This document shows positions 32,115-41,538 of a stretch of DNA of 64,000 nt, piece by piece. The notes below the pieces were generated by a model that did not search any database, was not told the DNA's origin, and saw only the letters and a program-made list of their open reading frames with translations. A program made the translations under genes and the position numbers. Source of the DNA: Planctomycetota bacterium (GTDB taxonomy: Bacteria > Planctomycetota > UBA1135 > GCA-002686595); contig DUCM01000017.1 in NCBI GenBank assembly GCA_012959785.1, forward strand, positions 62,001 through 126,000. The letters are read 5' to 3'. The first letter of the stretch is position 1. Every line of letters begins with the position of its first letter.

Positions 32115-33635
32115 CTAGTAGCGCACCCGCATGGTGCGGTTCACGCGGACATTCTGAACGCTCTTGTTGGTGCCATCGGGCCACTCGACGATCATCTCGT
32201 CGATGACATTGGCGGTGCCCAGGCCGAAGTGGGCCGAAAGCTCGCTCTGGGTCAGGTAGTGGCAGCCGCCGTCGATGGAACGCATCTGCCATTGGTTGCC
32301 AATGCGAATCCTGACCTTGGCACCAAAGCCATGAGGAGCCACGGGCGAACCTGCGGGTACCTGCAGGAAGACCCGCAGCCAGTTGTTCTGGGTGACGGTG
32401 TCGTTGCGGAACAGGCGCATGTTTTGGACCTCGTAGGCCGTGAACAGGAAGTCCAGGTCACCATCGTTGTCGTAGTCGATGCGCAAGAGCCCCAAACCGT
32501 TCTTGGCGTAGTTCAAGGCACACTGCGAGGCCATCTCCGTGAAGGTGTAATCGCCGTTGTTGTGCCAGACACAGGCGGGCTTGTCGGAGAAGGAGTTGGA
32601 CCAGCCATTGGTCTCGACCAAGTCGAGCCAGCCGTCGAGATCAAGGTCGCCAAAGACTGCGCTCCATCCCCAGTAGCCTTGCTCGGTTCCCGACTCCCGG
32701 GCTCCTTCACGGTACAGGTTGCCGCCCTGGTTGATGTAGAGCTTGTTGCCTGAGTTGACCCCGGTGTAGATCGAGGTCACATACCAGTCCAGGTCCCCGT
32801 CATTGTCCACATCGCCGACATCCTGGCCCATGCCGTTGGTCTCCTGGCTGGTGCCCGCGGAGACCGAAAGATCCGAGAAGGTCCCGTCGGTGTTGTTGTG
32901 GAAGTAGCGACTGCTCATGAAGTCAGCCGCAACCAGGAGTTCGGGGTAGCGGTCGCCATCCATGTCCACGAAGCGCGGCGCAAAGCCGTTCAGCCCCGAG
33001 GGCGAGATGCCCGCCGCCAGGGTCGTGTCCTGAAAAAGGCCGCCCCCCAGGTTGTGGAACAGTCGATTGCCAGCGCTGGGCGCGGGATTCCAGATCCAGC
33101 CGGTGACGAACAGATCGAGCTGGCCATCGAGGTCGTAGTCTCCGAATGCCGCACCGAAGCCGTCGGGGATTGTGGGACTGGACTGGTTCACGCCAGCTGC
33201 GAGGGCCACCTCGGTGAAACGCACGCCGCCTTCGTTGTGATAGAGCTTGTGTTCGCCAGGAGTCATCATGGTGCCCACGCTGGTGATGAACACATCGAGC
33301 CAACCATCACCATCGTAATCGCCGACGCATACGCCCCGTCCGTCGTGCTGGGCCTGGACGCCCCACGCCGCAGCCTGGTCCTCAAAGGTTCCGTTGCGCT
33401 TGTTGATGAACAAGCGATCCGGCCGCGCCAGGTTGCCGATCACGAACAGGTCCTGCCAGCCATCGCGGTTGAAGTCCCCCGCCGCGGCTCCACCTCCAGC
33501 CATGGAGTAGACCCCCACCGCAGGTGCCAGGTTGGGCAAGAGCCCGGAGGCCAGGGTCTGATCGGTGAATTGAATCTGCGCCAGGGCGCTCGAACTGATT
33601 GCAGTCAGAGCGAAGAAGGGGATCAACAGTCGCAT
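32115..33635 (-). CDS. secreted CRTAC1-family FG-GAP/VCBS repeat protein with ASPIC/UnbV domain
   Basis: 506-residue exported protein; signal peptide MRLLIPFFALTAISSSALA. Repeated FG-GAP/VCBS calcium-binding motifs occur through about residues 45-430 (GDFNRDGWQDLFVIG, GDYDGDGWLDVFIT, GDYDLDGQLDLFVTG, GDVDNDGDLDWYVTS, GDLDLDGWLDLVET, IDYDNDGDLDFLFT), forming a beta-propeller. The C-terminal 75 residues (RVFLQVPAGSPVAPHGFGAKVRI, SELSAHFGLGTANVIDEMIVEWPDG) match the ASPIC/UnbV domain. This pair is common in large secretomes of marine and soil bacteria, with binding or adhesion roles suggested. Convergent with the heme/propeller gene. Confidence 0.95.
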   Translation of the reverse strand: MRLLIPFFALTAISSSALAQIQFTDQTLASGLLPNLAPAVGVYSMAGGGAAAGDFNRDGWQDLFVIGNLARPDRLFINKRNGTFEDQAAAWGVQAQHDGRGVCVGDYDGDGWLDVFITSVGTMMTPGEHKLYHNEGGVRFTEVALAAGVNQSSPTIPDGFGAAFGDYDLDGQLDLFVTGWIWNPAPSAGNRLFHNLGGGLFQDTTLAAGISPSGLNGFAPRFVDMDGDRYPELLVAADFMSSRYFHNNTDGTFSDLSVSAGTSQETNGMGQDVGDVDNDGDLDWYVTSIYTGVNSGNKLYINQGGNLYREGARESGTEQGYWGWSAVFGDLDLDGWLDLVETNGWSNSFSDKPACVWHNNGDYTFTEMASQCALNYAKNGLGLLRIDYDNDGDLDFLFTAYEVQNMRLFRNDTVTQNNWLRVFLQVPAGSPVAPHGFGAKVRIRIGNQWQMRSIDGGCHYLTQSELSAHFGLGTANVIDEMIVEWPDGTNKSVQNVRVNRTMRVRY

Positions 33636-33855
33636 GGGGGACCTCTGAAGTTGTCTTGTTTCGAGGGAGGCTAGCTGAATAGAAAAAGGCCTCCGGAGCG
33701 GGGCCGCGAGTCGATGCTCCGAGCCTTGGGCCCCACTTTAAGTGTATGCCCGAAGTGATGATTCTTGGGAAAAACTCGACGCAAGAGCTCAGAATAGGTG
33801 CCGTGGCAATGAGAATCGATCGCACAAGGGCCATCCCAACCCTGGCGGACCGCTC

Positions 33856-36336
33856 TCAGGGGTAGTAGGTGACCTCGAGCCCGTCGCTCAATCCCACGCC
33901 GAAGGGATCGCCCGAGTCCGCGTACCAGGCCTGGTAGTAGAAGGTCGAGCCCACCATGGATGCGTCGATAGCCGGCGCCAGGAACGCGGAGCCGAACCAA
34001 TCCAAGGGCAGTAGATGGCTGCGGGCGAAGGGTGGCCGCATCAAGATCTCGCCGCCCATGAACGGTGTGCTGCCCGCCTGGGTGGACCAGAACATGAAGG
34101 CGTAGCTGAACGCGATGCCGCCGTCCAGGTAGATCATGAAGTCGCCACCGGAGAGGCTAGGGAAACCGCCATACCCCAGCACGGCCCACCACGAGAGAGA
34201 ATTGATCTTGGCTGCGCCGAAATTGTACGGGTGGCGCGCAAAGTCCATGCGCGTGACAAAGCCGTCAAACAGGTAGGAAAGGTCGTAGCTAACGCTGTAC
34301 GAGCCAAATGTCGTGGGGTAGTTGAAGGAGTTCGTGGTCCCCGCCACGGCCACTCCACCCGCCCCATCGAGGGCCACAGCTCGGGCTGCATCGTCGTCCA
34401 CACCCCCGAGGTAGGTCCCGTATTCCAGACTGCCCGAAGGCTCAAGGCGAACCACGAAGACATCGGCAAGCTGGGCTCCCTGGGGGCTGTTGAACGAACG
34501 GTCAAGGGCCCCGAGTGTCGTGGGGAAGTCGCCCGAGCGCGTCTCGCCCACCACCACCACGCGGCCGGCTGAGTCCACCGCGATGTCCAGAGCACGGTCG
34601 CGGTAGGCGCCGGCCAGGTAGGTCCCGTGGACCAGGCTGCTGCCGTCTCCCGAGAGCCGCGCCACGAAGCCGTCCCCGAGGCCCTGATAGTTGGGCTCGA
34701 GGGCGCCCGCGGATGTGGGTAAATCGGCCGAGTCGCTGGTGCCGGCGAGCCACAAATCGCCGCCGGGGGCCAGAGCCATAGCCTCGATGCTATCCCCCGC
34801 CGAGCCTCCCAGAAAGGTCGAGAAGAGCATCCCCGAGGCATCTGCCGTGAGGCTGGCCACGAAGCCGTCCTCGCTGGCGCTGCCAGAATTGTGGGTCGTG
34901 TCGAAGGCACCCGCGGTGGTGGGAAAGTTGAAGGAACTGGCGAGTCCCGCGAGGTAGATCGTGCCCCCCGGCCCCAGGGCCAGGGCCTGGGCCATGTCGT
35001 TGCCCGAACCGCCGATATAGCTTGCAAAGCGCAGGGCGGAGAGGTCCGCCGTCCAACTCGCCACAAACCCATCGCGGCCGCCAGAGGCTGTGGGATCGAA
35101 AGCCGTGGCACTCACCGGCAAGGCCGTGGAGAGGGTCCAACCCACAACCACGGGCTCATGGCTGGGGGTCAACGCCAAATCCCTGGCCCGCTCCTCGCCA
35201 GCAGCGCCGTAGAAGGTGCTGGAGATGAGGGTCGCGCCGCTCGGACCGAGGCGCACGACGAAGACATCGCTGGCACCATTGGGCGTGGTATCGCTGGCGC
35301 CGGCCACGCTGGGAAAGTCCGGCGAGTCGCTGTCCCCCGCCATCCAGACCTGACCGGCGTTCGCCAGTTCCAAAGCCCTGCCAAAGTCAGCGCCGCTGCC
35401 GCCGAGGAGGGTCGAGAAGACCAGGGTCTTGCCGTCCGCCTTGAGCCGCGTGACAAAGGCATCGCGAGCCCCATTGGCCGTGCTGTCGATGGCCCCCATG
35501 GTCACAGGATACGGAGAGGACAGGGTCGAGCCGCAGATCACGCAGTCGCCGTTGAAGGCAAAGACCAGATCCTCGGGAATGTCCTCGTCGAAGCCGCCCA
35601 CGAAAGTGGACCATTCGAGGCCGGGGTCGATGATGATCGTGGCATCCACTGGCGCGCCCTCGACCTCAAAGCTGAATTCGGCCTCCCCCAGCAGGACAAA
35701 GCGCGAGACCAAAGGGCGCGGCGCCTGGCCCGGTTTCACACTCCAGGCCACGGGAGGGCTCTGGCGCAGGTCGCCCAGGGAGGTTGCGATCACCAGGCCG
35801 CCCTCTGAAAGGCTCAGGCCCCAGCCACCTCGCACCCTAAAGCGCGCGTCCTCTAGCACCGCGCCAGGCTCAAGGTGCAGGTCGTACTCGAAGGCCCCGG
35901 CGCCCTTGCGGGCCACGAGGTCGATGCCCGGCCAAAGTCCGTGGTAGACGATGCGCTCAAAGGACGGGACCCCCGTATGCCAGGCATCGGGGTCCGCTCC
36001 GCGCAAGAAATTGTGCGCGCCGGGGAGCTGCTTCTCGCCGAGGATGGGTGCTCCACTGGCGCCCACGAATTCCAGGCTCAGCGCATGGCTGCGGCCCAGA
36101 TCCTCGGCCCGCCGGGGGCCGAGATCGATCACGATGGCCTCGCGGGTAAACCAGGTGCGGGTCCCCGCCGCCAGGCGGCGGAAGGCCACCTGCTCAGGCC
36201 ACTGGCCAGCGTTCTTGAGAAAACCGGCCTCCTGGGCGGCAACAGCACTCGCGAGGCCGAGGCAGGGCCAAATCCAGAAAGCCCGGCGGCAGAACGCCGC
36301 CAACCTTGATCCGCTTCGGTTCTGGGTTGGCTTCAA
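33856..36336 (-). CDS. secreted SBBP-repeat beta-propeller protein
   Basis: 826-residue exported protein starting at TTG 36336, with a GAGG ribosome-binding site seven bases upstream. A signal peptide lies within residues 1-34 (WIWPCLGLASAVAAQ). About 36-240 form the N-terminal module that precedes SBBP repeats (FLKNAGQWPEQVAFRRL, HNFLRGADPDAWHTGVPSFERIVYHG). About 245-690 are roughly eight SBBP repeats (FSTLLGGSGADFGRALEL, FASYIGGSGNDMAQALALG, STFLGGSAGDSIEAMAL). The C-terminal 130 residues are an aromatic Gly/Pro-rich domain seen at the end of many planctomycete secreted proteins. It is probably a cell-surface binding protein. The gene is alone in its direction after a 220-bp gap. Confidence 0.92.
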   Translation of the reverse strand: MKPTQNRSGSRLAAFCRRAFWIWPCLGLASAVAAQEAGFLKNAGQWPEQVAFRRLAAGTRTWFTREAIVIDLGPRRAEDLGRSHALSLEFVGASGAPILGEKQLPGAHNFLRGADPDAWHTGVPSFERIVYHGLWPGIDLVARKGAGAFEYDLHLEPGAVLEDARFRVRGGWGLSLSEGGLVIATSLGDLRQSPPVAWSVKPGQAPRPLVSRFVLLGEAEFSFEVEGAPVDATIIIDPGLEWSTFVGGFDEDIPEDLVFAFNGDCVICGSTLSSPYPVTMGAIDSTANGARDAFVTRLKADGKTLVFSTLLGGSGADFGRALELANAGQVWMAGDSDSPDFPSVAGASDTTPNGASDVFVVRLGPSGATLISSTFYGAAGEERARDLALTPSHEPVVVGWTLSTALPVSATAFDPTASGGRDGFVASWTADLSALRFASYIGGSGNDMAQALALGPGGTIYLAGLASSFNFPTTAGAFDTTHNSGSASEDGFVASLTADASGMLFSTFLGGSAGDSIEAMALAPGGDLWLAGTSDSADLPTSAGALEPNYQGLGDGFVARLSGDGSSLVHGTYLAGAYRDRALDIAVDSAGRVVVVGETRSGDFPTTLGALDRSFNSPQGAQLADVFVVRLEPSGSLEYGTYLGGVDDDAARAVALDGAGGVAVAGTTNSFNYPTTFGSYSVSYDLSYLFDGFVTRMDFARHPYNFGAAKINSLSWWAVLGYGGFPSLSGGDFMIYLDGGIAFSYAFMFWSTQAGSTPFMGGEILMRPPFARSHLLPLDWFGSAFLAPAIDASMVGSTFYYQAWYADSGDPFGVGLSDGLEVTYYP

Positions 36337-36910
36337 TACAGTTCCTCACGAGGGGCCCCCTCTCCTGGGAACCCCGACGAGACCCCTAATGTAGACTGCT
36401 CAGGGCCGTTCGGGAAGACGCCTGGCCAGAGAAGGCCTGATGACCTTCGGAAGCCCCGCCCTGGGCCAGGGTCGGTGGGAAACACAATCGAGGACGCAGC
36501 CCCGACAAGCGGAATCGCGTCCTCGACAACTGAATAGGTGGTGACTCCGTGAGTCCCCTGATGTGCGGCTCCAGGTTTCGGGCCGCGCGCTCTCTCTCCC
36601 CTCCCTGGGGCAGGGACGGGTCCTCCGCCTCGAAACAACCACTCATCAGGATCCGCTTCCCCACGGGCGAGCAACCCCCGAATACGCCCAAAAACAGCTA
36701 TTTTTGCTGCAACATTGGAAAGTAGGTCTTGGGATCTCGCGGATAGTGGGCCACCCAGTGGGCGCCGTATCAGGCAGGCCGACCATAAGCAACTTTCTAT
36801 ATTCCCGCAAGGGCCTTCTGTGAGAAGCCCAGGCTCTTCTATGAAAAACCAGTGCAACGGACTCCCAAAGGCGGTCAAGCCCGGCCACGGCCACGACCGA
36901 GAAAGAGGGC
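36337..36910. other. 574-bp gene-free region with several hairpins
   Basis: This divergent gap between the SBBP-repeat gene and the HDOD gene has no reading frame I can support. It holds several hairpins: TCGAGGACGC/GCGTCCTCGA at 36488-36526, GACTC-CGT-GAGTC at 36543-36555 and a CAGC/GCTG loop near 36696-36710 in an AT-richer part. It is atypically long for this compact window. A non-coding RNA or long regulated 5' leader is possible; no known RNA family signature was recognised. Confidence 0.5.
36488..36526. other. 10-bp stem hairpin in the 36.3-36.9 kb gap
   Basis: TCGAGGACGC (36488-36497) is the exact reverse complement of GCGTCCTCGA (36517-36526) around a 19-base loop. It is the strongest structure in the gene-free region and could be part of an untranslated RNA or an operator. 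Confidence 0.4.
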
Positions 36911-37810
36911 ATGCCAGCACCACAGCTGGCCCCCCACCCCCAGTTAGAAACCAAAGAGATGGCCACCGACCGCTTGAACCTCATCCTCGAGGGCATCCAA
37001 AACCTCGATCCTTGGCCTCCTGTGGCTCTCAAGGTGCTGCAACTCTCCCGGCAACCCGAGATTTGCCCAAGCGATCTGATCCGCGTCATTCAGACCGACG
37101 CAAGCATCACGGCCCTGGTGCTCAAGCTCTGCAACTCGGCCTTTTACGGCTTTCAGCAGCGCATCGCCAGCCTGCCCGAAGCGGGCAACCTCCTGGGGGT
37201 GGAGGCCCTCTCGAATCTGGTGCTCACCACCTGCGTGCACGGCGCCTGCTCGGGCTCGGGCTCGCGAGGCAGCGCCCGCGGCCGACGGCTCTGGGAGCGC
37301 TCGGTGATGAACGCTCTGGCCGCCAGCCTCTTGGCAGGCATCGACGGCCAGGTCTCCCGTGACCGAGCTTACACCGCAGGCCTCTTGCAGAACATCGGAC
37401 ACACCCTGATCCACCACCACTGCGCCGATTTCCTGGTGGAGATCAATGCCCTGCGCAGGGAAGGCGCGGATCAGCTTTGCGCCGAAAAGGATGTGCTCGG
37501 GCTCAACCACGCCGAGATCGGAGCGCGCCTGGCGCGGCGCTGGGATCTGCCGGATGAACTCGTGGACGTGATTCTCCACCATCACCAGCCCGACCGAGCA
37601 CAGGTAGACCCGCGCCTGGTGGCCGTGGCGCACATGGGCGAGCGGGTGACCTACGCCCTGGCCTTGGGCGAGGGACTCGGCGCTCTGGCCTATTCGTTCT
37701 CCGACGCCAAATTGGCCCTGCAAGGCATCGACCACGGTCGCTTCGAGCTCATCGAGAACAGCCTCATGGCAGAACTCCAGAAGGTCCAGCATTTGGTGAC
37801 CGCGGCTTGA
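36911..37810 (+). CDS. HDOD-domain signalling protein
   Basis: 299 residues from ATG 36911; MATDRLNLILEGI at 36959 is an equally possible start because neither has a convincing Shine-Dalgarno sequence. The HDOD core covers about 30-240 (LDPWPPVALKVLQLSRQPEICPSDLIRVIQTDASITALVLKLCNSA, AGLLQNIGHTLIHHH, NHAEIGARLARRWDLPDELVDVILHHH). The HD-type metal motif is partly altered: LLHDIGK of active enzymes is LLQNIGH here, arguing for a non-enzymatic regulatory role, unlike the HDOD protein at 23309-24178. It follows a 574-bp gene-free region and precedes a decayed glycosyltransferase in the same direction. Confidence 0.9.
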   Translation: MPAPQLAPHPQLETKEMATDRLNLILEGIQNLDPWPPVALKVLQLSRQPEICPSDLIRVIQTDASITALVLKLCNSAFYGFQQRIASLPEAGNLLGVEALSNLVLTTCVHGACSGSGSRGSARGRRLWERSVMNALAASLLAGIDGQVSRDRAYTAGLLQNIGHTLIHHHCADFLVEINALRREGADQLCAEKDVLGLNHAEIGARLARRWDLPDELVDVILHHHQPDRAQVDPRLVAVAHMGERVTYALALGEGLGALAYSFSDAKLALQGIDHGRFELIENSLMAELQKVQHLVTAA

Positions 37811-37875
37811 CCTGAGAGCTCTCGAGGCCCCCGCACGCGGGTGCGGCAGGCCGGGCGATACCGTATGGTGCCGCC

Positions 37876-38974
37876 ATGGCGAGCCGGGAAACCCCAACAC
37901 ACCACAGCCTGGCGGGGGTCTCGGCACTGCTCGCGGCGCTGGTGGCGCTGACCCTCCTGCCGGGGCTTGCCTACCTGGACTTTCACTACGAGGAGGCTCG
38001 GCGCGTGATTCCCGCCCGGGAAATGCTGGCCTCGGGCAACTTCAGCCTGCCAACCCTCTGGGGCCAGGTCTACCTCAACAAGCCCCCGGGGCATTTCTGG
38101 CTGCTGGCCTCCAGCTTTCAGCTCTTCGGCTTCTCGGAATTCGCCGCGCGGCTGCCCAGCGTGGTCGCGGTGCTGTGTACTTCGCTGGCTCTCGCCTGGG
38201 TGGCCGCACGACATTTGAGTCTGCGCGCGGGACTCTTCGCCGGCGCGCTGTTCGCGCTCTCCTTCGAGACTCTGAGCAAGGGGCGCTTGGCGGAGATCGA
38301 GGCTCACCTCGCCTGCCTGGTATTCCTGTCGGTGGCCCTCTGGTGGATGGGATAGGGCGGGCTCCTGGCTGGCCACTCTGGGCTCGGATGCCGCTCTTGA
38401 GGACGCCGGGAGCGCGGGCTTTCCACGCCGCCTGGAAGCCTGGGCCAAGGGCCTGGCCTGGTTTTCCCTCGCTGGCTGCCTCGTGATCTTGGTGGGCTTC
38501 TTCACCCCCATCGACGGAGTCAGCTTCAACTTGGTGGGACTGGCCCTCGGCGCGACCCTTGTGTTTTTTGCCCTCGGCGTGTTGCGCGGCAAGGACTCCG
38601 CCGCGCGGCTCTGCACAGCCTTCCTGGTCCTACCGCTTTTGATCGGCCAAATAGTGATCAGCCAAAGCGCAGAGGCCGCCGCACGGCGACACAATAACAA
38701 GCGCCCGGCGGCAGAGATCCAAGCAGCGTTGCCCCGGGGCGAGTCACTCACCGTGGGCTTCCGCGGAGCCTTCAATACCTTCGCATACCTGCGTGCCCCG
38801 GTGCACTACACGGACGACTGGCGCTCGCTGGAAAAGGAGGCCTGGTTGCTCTTGACCGACGAGCAGTTCGCCACCATCGGCGGGGCTGAGGATGGCGTTG
38901 CCTGGCAGTATGAGCAGATCCTGCGCGTCCGTTTGCGCAGGGGCGAGCGGGTGCTCCTGCGCATATGGCCCTGA
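37876..38974 (+). pseudogene. broken ArnT/PMT-type glycosyltransferase, internal deletion and frameshift
   Basis: The N-terminal fragment (37876-38355, 159 aa) is a clear start of an ArnT/dolichyl-phosphate-mannose-type glycosyltransferase: DFHYEEARRVIPAREMLASGNFSLPTLWGQVYLNKPPGHFWLLASS, then helices and LSKGRLAEIEAHLACLVFLSVALWW. It hits a stop at 38353. The following frame (+1 relative) continues from about 38350 with RAGSWLATLGSDAALEDAG, more membrane helices and a soluble tail (FRGAFNTFAYLRAP), ending 38974. Joined, they give about 365 residues where the family usually has about 500-550, so the middle is missing. A remnant of a lipid-linked-sugar transferase is the best reading; an assembly error is possible. 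Confidence 0.75.
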
Positions 38975-39006
38975 GGGCGAGCCCCAGCTTCCCACGGGGC
39001 AGCGGC

Positions 39007-39084
39007 TGGGGTGGATGAGGGGAATCGAACCCCCGACCTCCAGAACCACAATCTGGCGCTCTAACCGACTGAGCTACATCCACC
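39007..39084 (-). tRNA. tRNA-His (GTG)
   Basis: The minus-strand cloverleaf is complete: acceptor GTGGATG/CATCCAC, D-arm GCTC/GAGC, anticodon stem CCAGA/TCTGG with loop TTGTGGT giving anticodon GTG, and T-arm GGGGG TTCGATT CCCCT. The extra 5' G (G-1) opposite discriminator C73 is the identity element specific for histidine tRNA. CCA is encoded at 39009-39007. Confidence 0.97.
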
Positions 39085-39153
39085 AACCACCGTACCGGAG
39101 AGCCTCCGGTGAGGGCGGGCAAGCTTCGTTGCCCGGCGCCGCGCTGTCAAGCA

Positions 39154-39639
39154 TCAGCCGCCGAACAAGCGCGCGAGAAGGGAACGCCGGGGTCGCTCCC
39201 TGGCACTGGAGAGCAGCGCCACCTGGGAGCGTAGGCCGCCAAGCTCCTGGCCCATGGCCCCCAGCGCCACGAGTAAGCGGCTCTCGCGCTCGCGCTGCTG
39301 AACGAGTTTCGCCTCGAGCTTGTCCAGGCAGCAGCCCGCTCCGCGCTCCATCAAGCGGGCCAATTCGAGACTCTGGTCCCTGACCGCCGCGCGTTCCACG
39401 GCCTGCTGCAGGTCGGCCTCGAGGCCCGCCTGGCGTTCGATGTAGCGAAGCTCCTTGCGCCCCGGCCCCACCACCCGCGGTCGGAGTTCCACCACCGGCT
39501 GGCCCTCAGAGAGGGCCAAATCCCCGCGGCGATGCACATCGTGGGGTACGGCCTTGCCCGCCGAGGGGTTGGCGCCCAGCTTGGGCGTTGAGCTCGACTT
39601 GGCAGCAGAGGCCTGTGGGGCGTTGGTGCGAGTGGTCAT
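39154..39639 (-). CDS. hypothetical coiled-coil protein
   Basis: 161 residues. The N-terminal 45 residues are polar and low complexity (MTTRTNAPQASAAKSSSTPK). About 60-140 is a long charged helix likely to form a coiled coil (LRYIERQAGLEADLQQAVERAAVRDQSLELARLMERGAG, then KLVQQRERESRLLVALGAM). The C-terminus RRSLLARLFGG is a basic amphipathic tail that could peripherally bind membrane. No family recognised. It starts 149 bp from the divergent ThiF-type gene and ends 69 bp from tRNA-His. Confidence 0.6.
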   Translation of the reverse strand: MTTRTNAPQASAAKSSSTPKLGANPSAGKAVPHDVHRRGDLALSEGQPVVELRPRVVGPGRKELRYIERQAGLEADLQQAVERAAVRDQSLELARLMERGAGCCLDKLEAKLVQQRERESRLLVALGAMGQELGGLRSQVALLSSARERPRRSLLARLFGG

Positions 39640-39788
39640 CCAAGGGTCTTCATCGGCTGCCCCTGGCGATCTCTGGCCCTATCCATCGCGGCAACCTGCT
39701 GCGGGGCTGGATCTCACCCGCGCCGAACCCACCACGGAGAGCCGCCCTCGACTGGTCGCTGGGCGCCTTGGCGCGTATTCTAATACCC

Positions 39789-40841
39789 ATGGCCCGACGC
39801 CCCGGAACGCGCTTTGATCGTCAGGTGCGCTTTGCGCCCCTGGGCGAGCGCGGCCAAGCCCTGCTCGAGAGTCGGCGCGTCTTGCTGGTGGGCTGCGGCG
39901 CCCTGGGCGGCATCCTGGCCCAGTCCCTGACCCGCGCTGGTGTGGGCCACCTGCGCCTCGTGGACCGCGACATCGTCGAGGAGACCAACCTGCCGCGGCA
40001 GGTGCTCTACGACGCAGAGCACGCGCGCACGAGCGCCCTCAAGGTCGAGGCCGCCCGCGAGACTCTCGCGCGCATCGGTGGGCCCACCGAACTCGAGCCG
40101 AGGGCCGTACACCTCGACGCCGACAACATCGACGACCTGGCTGAAGGCTGCGACTTGATCCTCGACGGCACCGACAACCTGAGCACGCGCTACCTCATCA
40201 ACGACTACTGCATCGAGGAGCGTGTGCCCTGGATCTTTGGCGCCGTGGTGGCCGGCGGTGGTCTGGTGTTGCCGGTCCTGCCCGGCCGGGGCCCCTGCCT
40301 GCGCTGCGTATTCGACAGTCCGCCTCCCGCGGGTAGCCTGCCCACCTGCGACACCGCCGGCGTGATCCTGCCCGCGGTGGGTTTGGTGGCCTCCATGCAG
40401 GCGGGCCTGGCCCTACGCCTGCTTGCCAGGGACGAAGAAGACTCCGCCGACGAAGCCGGGCCGCCCCTTGAGCCGGCGCTCTTCGAACTCGACGCCTGGG
40501 ACGGTGCCCTGCGGCGTTTGGCCTTGAGTCAGAGAGCGGATTGCGCTTGTTGCGTGCAGGGCAAATTCCCCTACCTGCACGAACCCCTGGCGCGACGAGC
40601 CACGATCCTGTGCGGGCGCAACGCCGTGCAAGTGCGCGGCAACGGCCAGTCCCCCGACCTCGACGGAGTCTGCGCGGGGCTCGAGGGGCTCGCCCGGGAT
40701 GTGCGCCGGTCCGGTCCGCTGCTGCGCTTTAGTGTCGAGGACTACACCTTGACCGTATTTCCCGATGGGCGAGCTCTGATCGAGGGTACCGACGACATCG
40801 ACCGAGCCCTGGCCCTCTACGACCGCTTCGTGGGCTCGTGA
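39789..40841 (+). CDS. ThiF/MoeB-type sulfur-carrier adenylyltransferase
   Basis: 350 residues from ATG 39789 (MARRPGTRFDRQVRFAPLGERG); upstream in-frame starts add unconserved sequence. E1-like adenylation domain: nucleotide motif LLVGCGALGGILAQ (about 37-50), DRDIVEETNLPRQVLY, DGTDNLSTRYLIND, zinc cysteines CLRC and CACC, and TCDTAGVILPAVG with the conserved cysteine. The C-terminal 90 residues (GRNAVQVRGNGQSPDL ... FPDGRALIEGTDD) are a small ubiquitin-fold-like or sulfur-carrier-binding module often fused to such E1 enzymes. Its stop overlaps the start of the MobA-like gene (GTGA). Together they suggest thiamine, molybdopterin or another sulfur-containing cofactor pathway; no ThiS/MoaD gene is nearby. 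Confidence 0.9.
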   Translation: MARRPGTRFDRQVRFAPLGERGQALLESRRVLLVGCGALGGILAQSLTRAGVGHLRLVDRDIVEETNLPRQVLYDAEHARTSALKVEAARETLARIGGPTELEPRAVHLDADNIDDLAEGCDLILDGTDNLSTRYLINDYCIEERVPWIFGAVVAGGGLVLPVLPGRGPCLRCVFDSPPPAGSLPTCDTAGVILPAVGLVASMQAGLALRLLARDEEDSADEAGPPLEPALFELDAWDGALRRLALSQRADCACCVQGKFPYLHEPLARRATILCGRNAVQVRGNGQSPDLDGVCAGLEGLARDVRRSGPLLRFSVEDYTLTVFPDGRALIEGTDDIDRALALYDRFVGS

Positions 40842-41440
40842 AACCGGCCCTGGTACTCCTCGCGGCCGGCGCGAGTCGGCGCCTGGGCGAGTGCAAGGCC
40901 CTGGTGGACCTGGCTGGCAGCACACCCCTCGAGCGGCTGCTCACAGCCGGCGCAGCTTGCGATGACGGCCCGGCCTTGGTGCTGACGGGAGCCGCACACG
41001 ACGAACTGCGCGCCGCCCTCTCGGCACCGGTGGAGGTGCTGCGTAACGCGGCCTGGGAGGAAGGTCGCACGGGCAGCGTGCTGGCGGCTCACAAGGCCCG
41101 CCCGGGACGCGATTTGTGCCTGGCGCCGGTGGATGTGCCCCTGGTCCCTGGAAGAGTTTTCGAGCTCCTGGTGGCGCACTGGATGGCGGCTGGCCAGCCC
41201 CCCCGCGGCTGGCTGGCGCCCTGCTACCGAGGCCGCCACGGCCACCCGGTGGTGCTGGGCCGCGAGCTCCTGGGCGACCTCGAGGAGGCCCTGGCCCACG
41301 ATCCTGAACTCAGCTTGCGAGATCTGCGCCAGATGGCGGATCCGCTCCTGAGCCTGGAGAGCGAGGCGCCCGAGATTCTGGACGACCTCGACCTGCCGAC
41401 GGACCTGGCTCGCCTGCGCGCACGCTGCCAGTCCAGATGA
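40838..41440 (+). CDS. MobA-like nucleotidyltransferase
   Basis: 200 residues starting at GTG 40838, overlapping the ThiF-type gene stop. N-terminal signature LLAAGASRRLGECKALVDL (G-rich nucleotide-binding loop with Lys) and metal-binding Asp in LAPVDVPLVP, then GHPVVLGRELL, match MobA-like/MocA-type NTP transferases, of which MocA (molybdopterin cytidylyltransferase) and CoxC-like proteins are examples. Sequence alone cannot decide whether CTP or GTP is used or whether molybdopterin is the substrate. The overlap with the adenylyltransferase implies they function together in cofactor assembly. Confidence 0.88.
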   Translation: MKPALVLLAAGASRRLGECKALVDLAGSTPLERLLTAGAACDDGPALVLTGAAHDELRAALSAPVEVLRNAAWEEGRTGSVLAAHKARPGRDLCLAPVDVPLVPGRVFELLVAHWMAAGQPPRGWLAPCYRGRHGHPVVLGRELLGDLEEALAHDPELSLRDLRQMADPLLSLESEAPEILDDLDLPTDLARLRARCQSR

Positions 41441-41538
41441 GGCTCCATTCCGGGCGCCCTCCCGGTCGATAGAAGCGTTGGTACCACTTGGCAGCCCTAG
41501 CCATTCCTGAGCTGCAGACACCCAACGCACCCCTTCAC

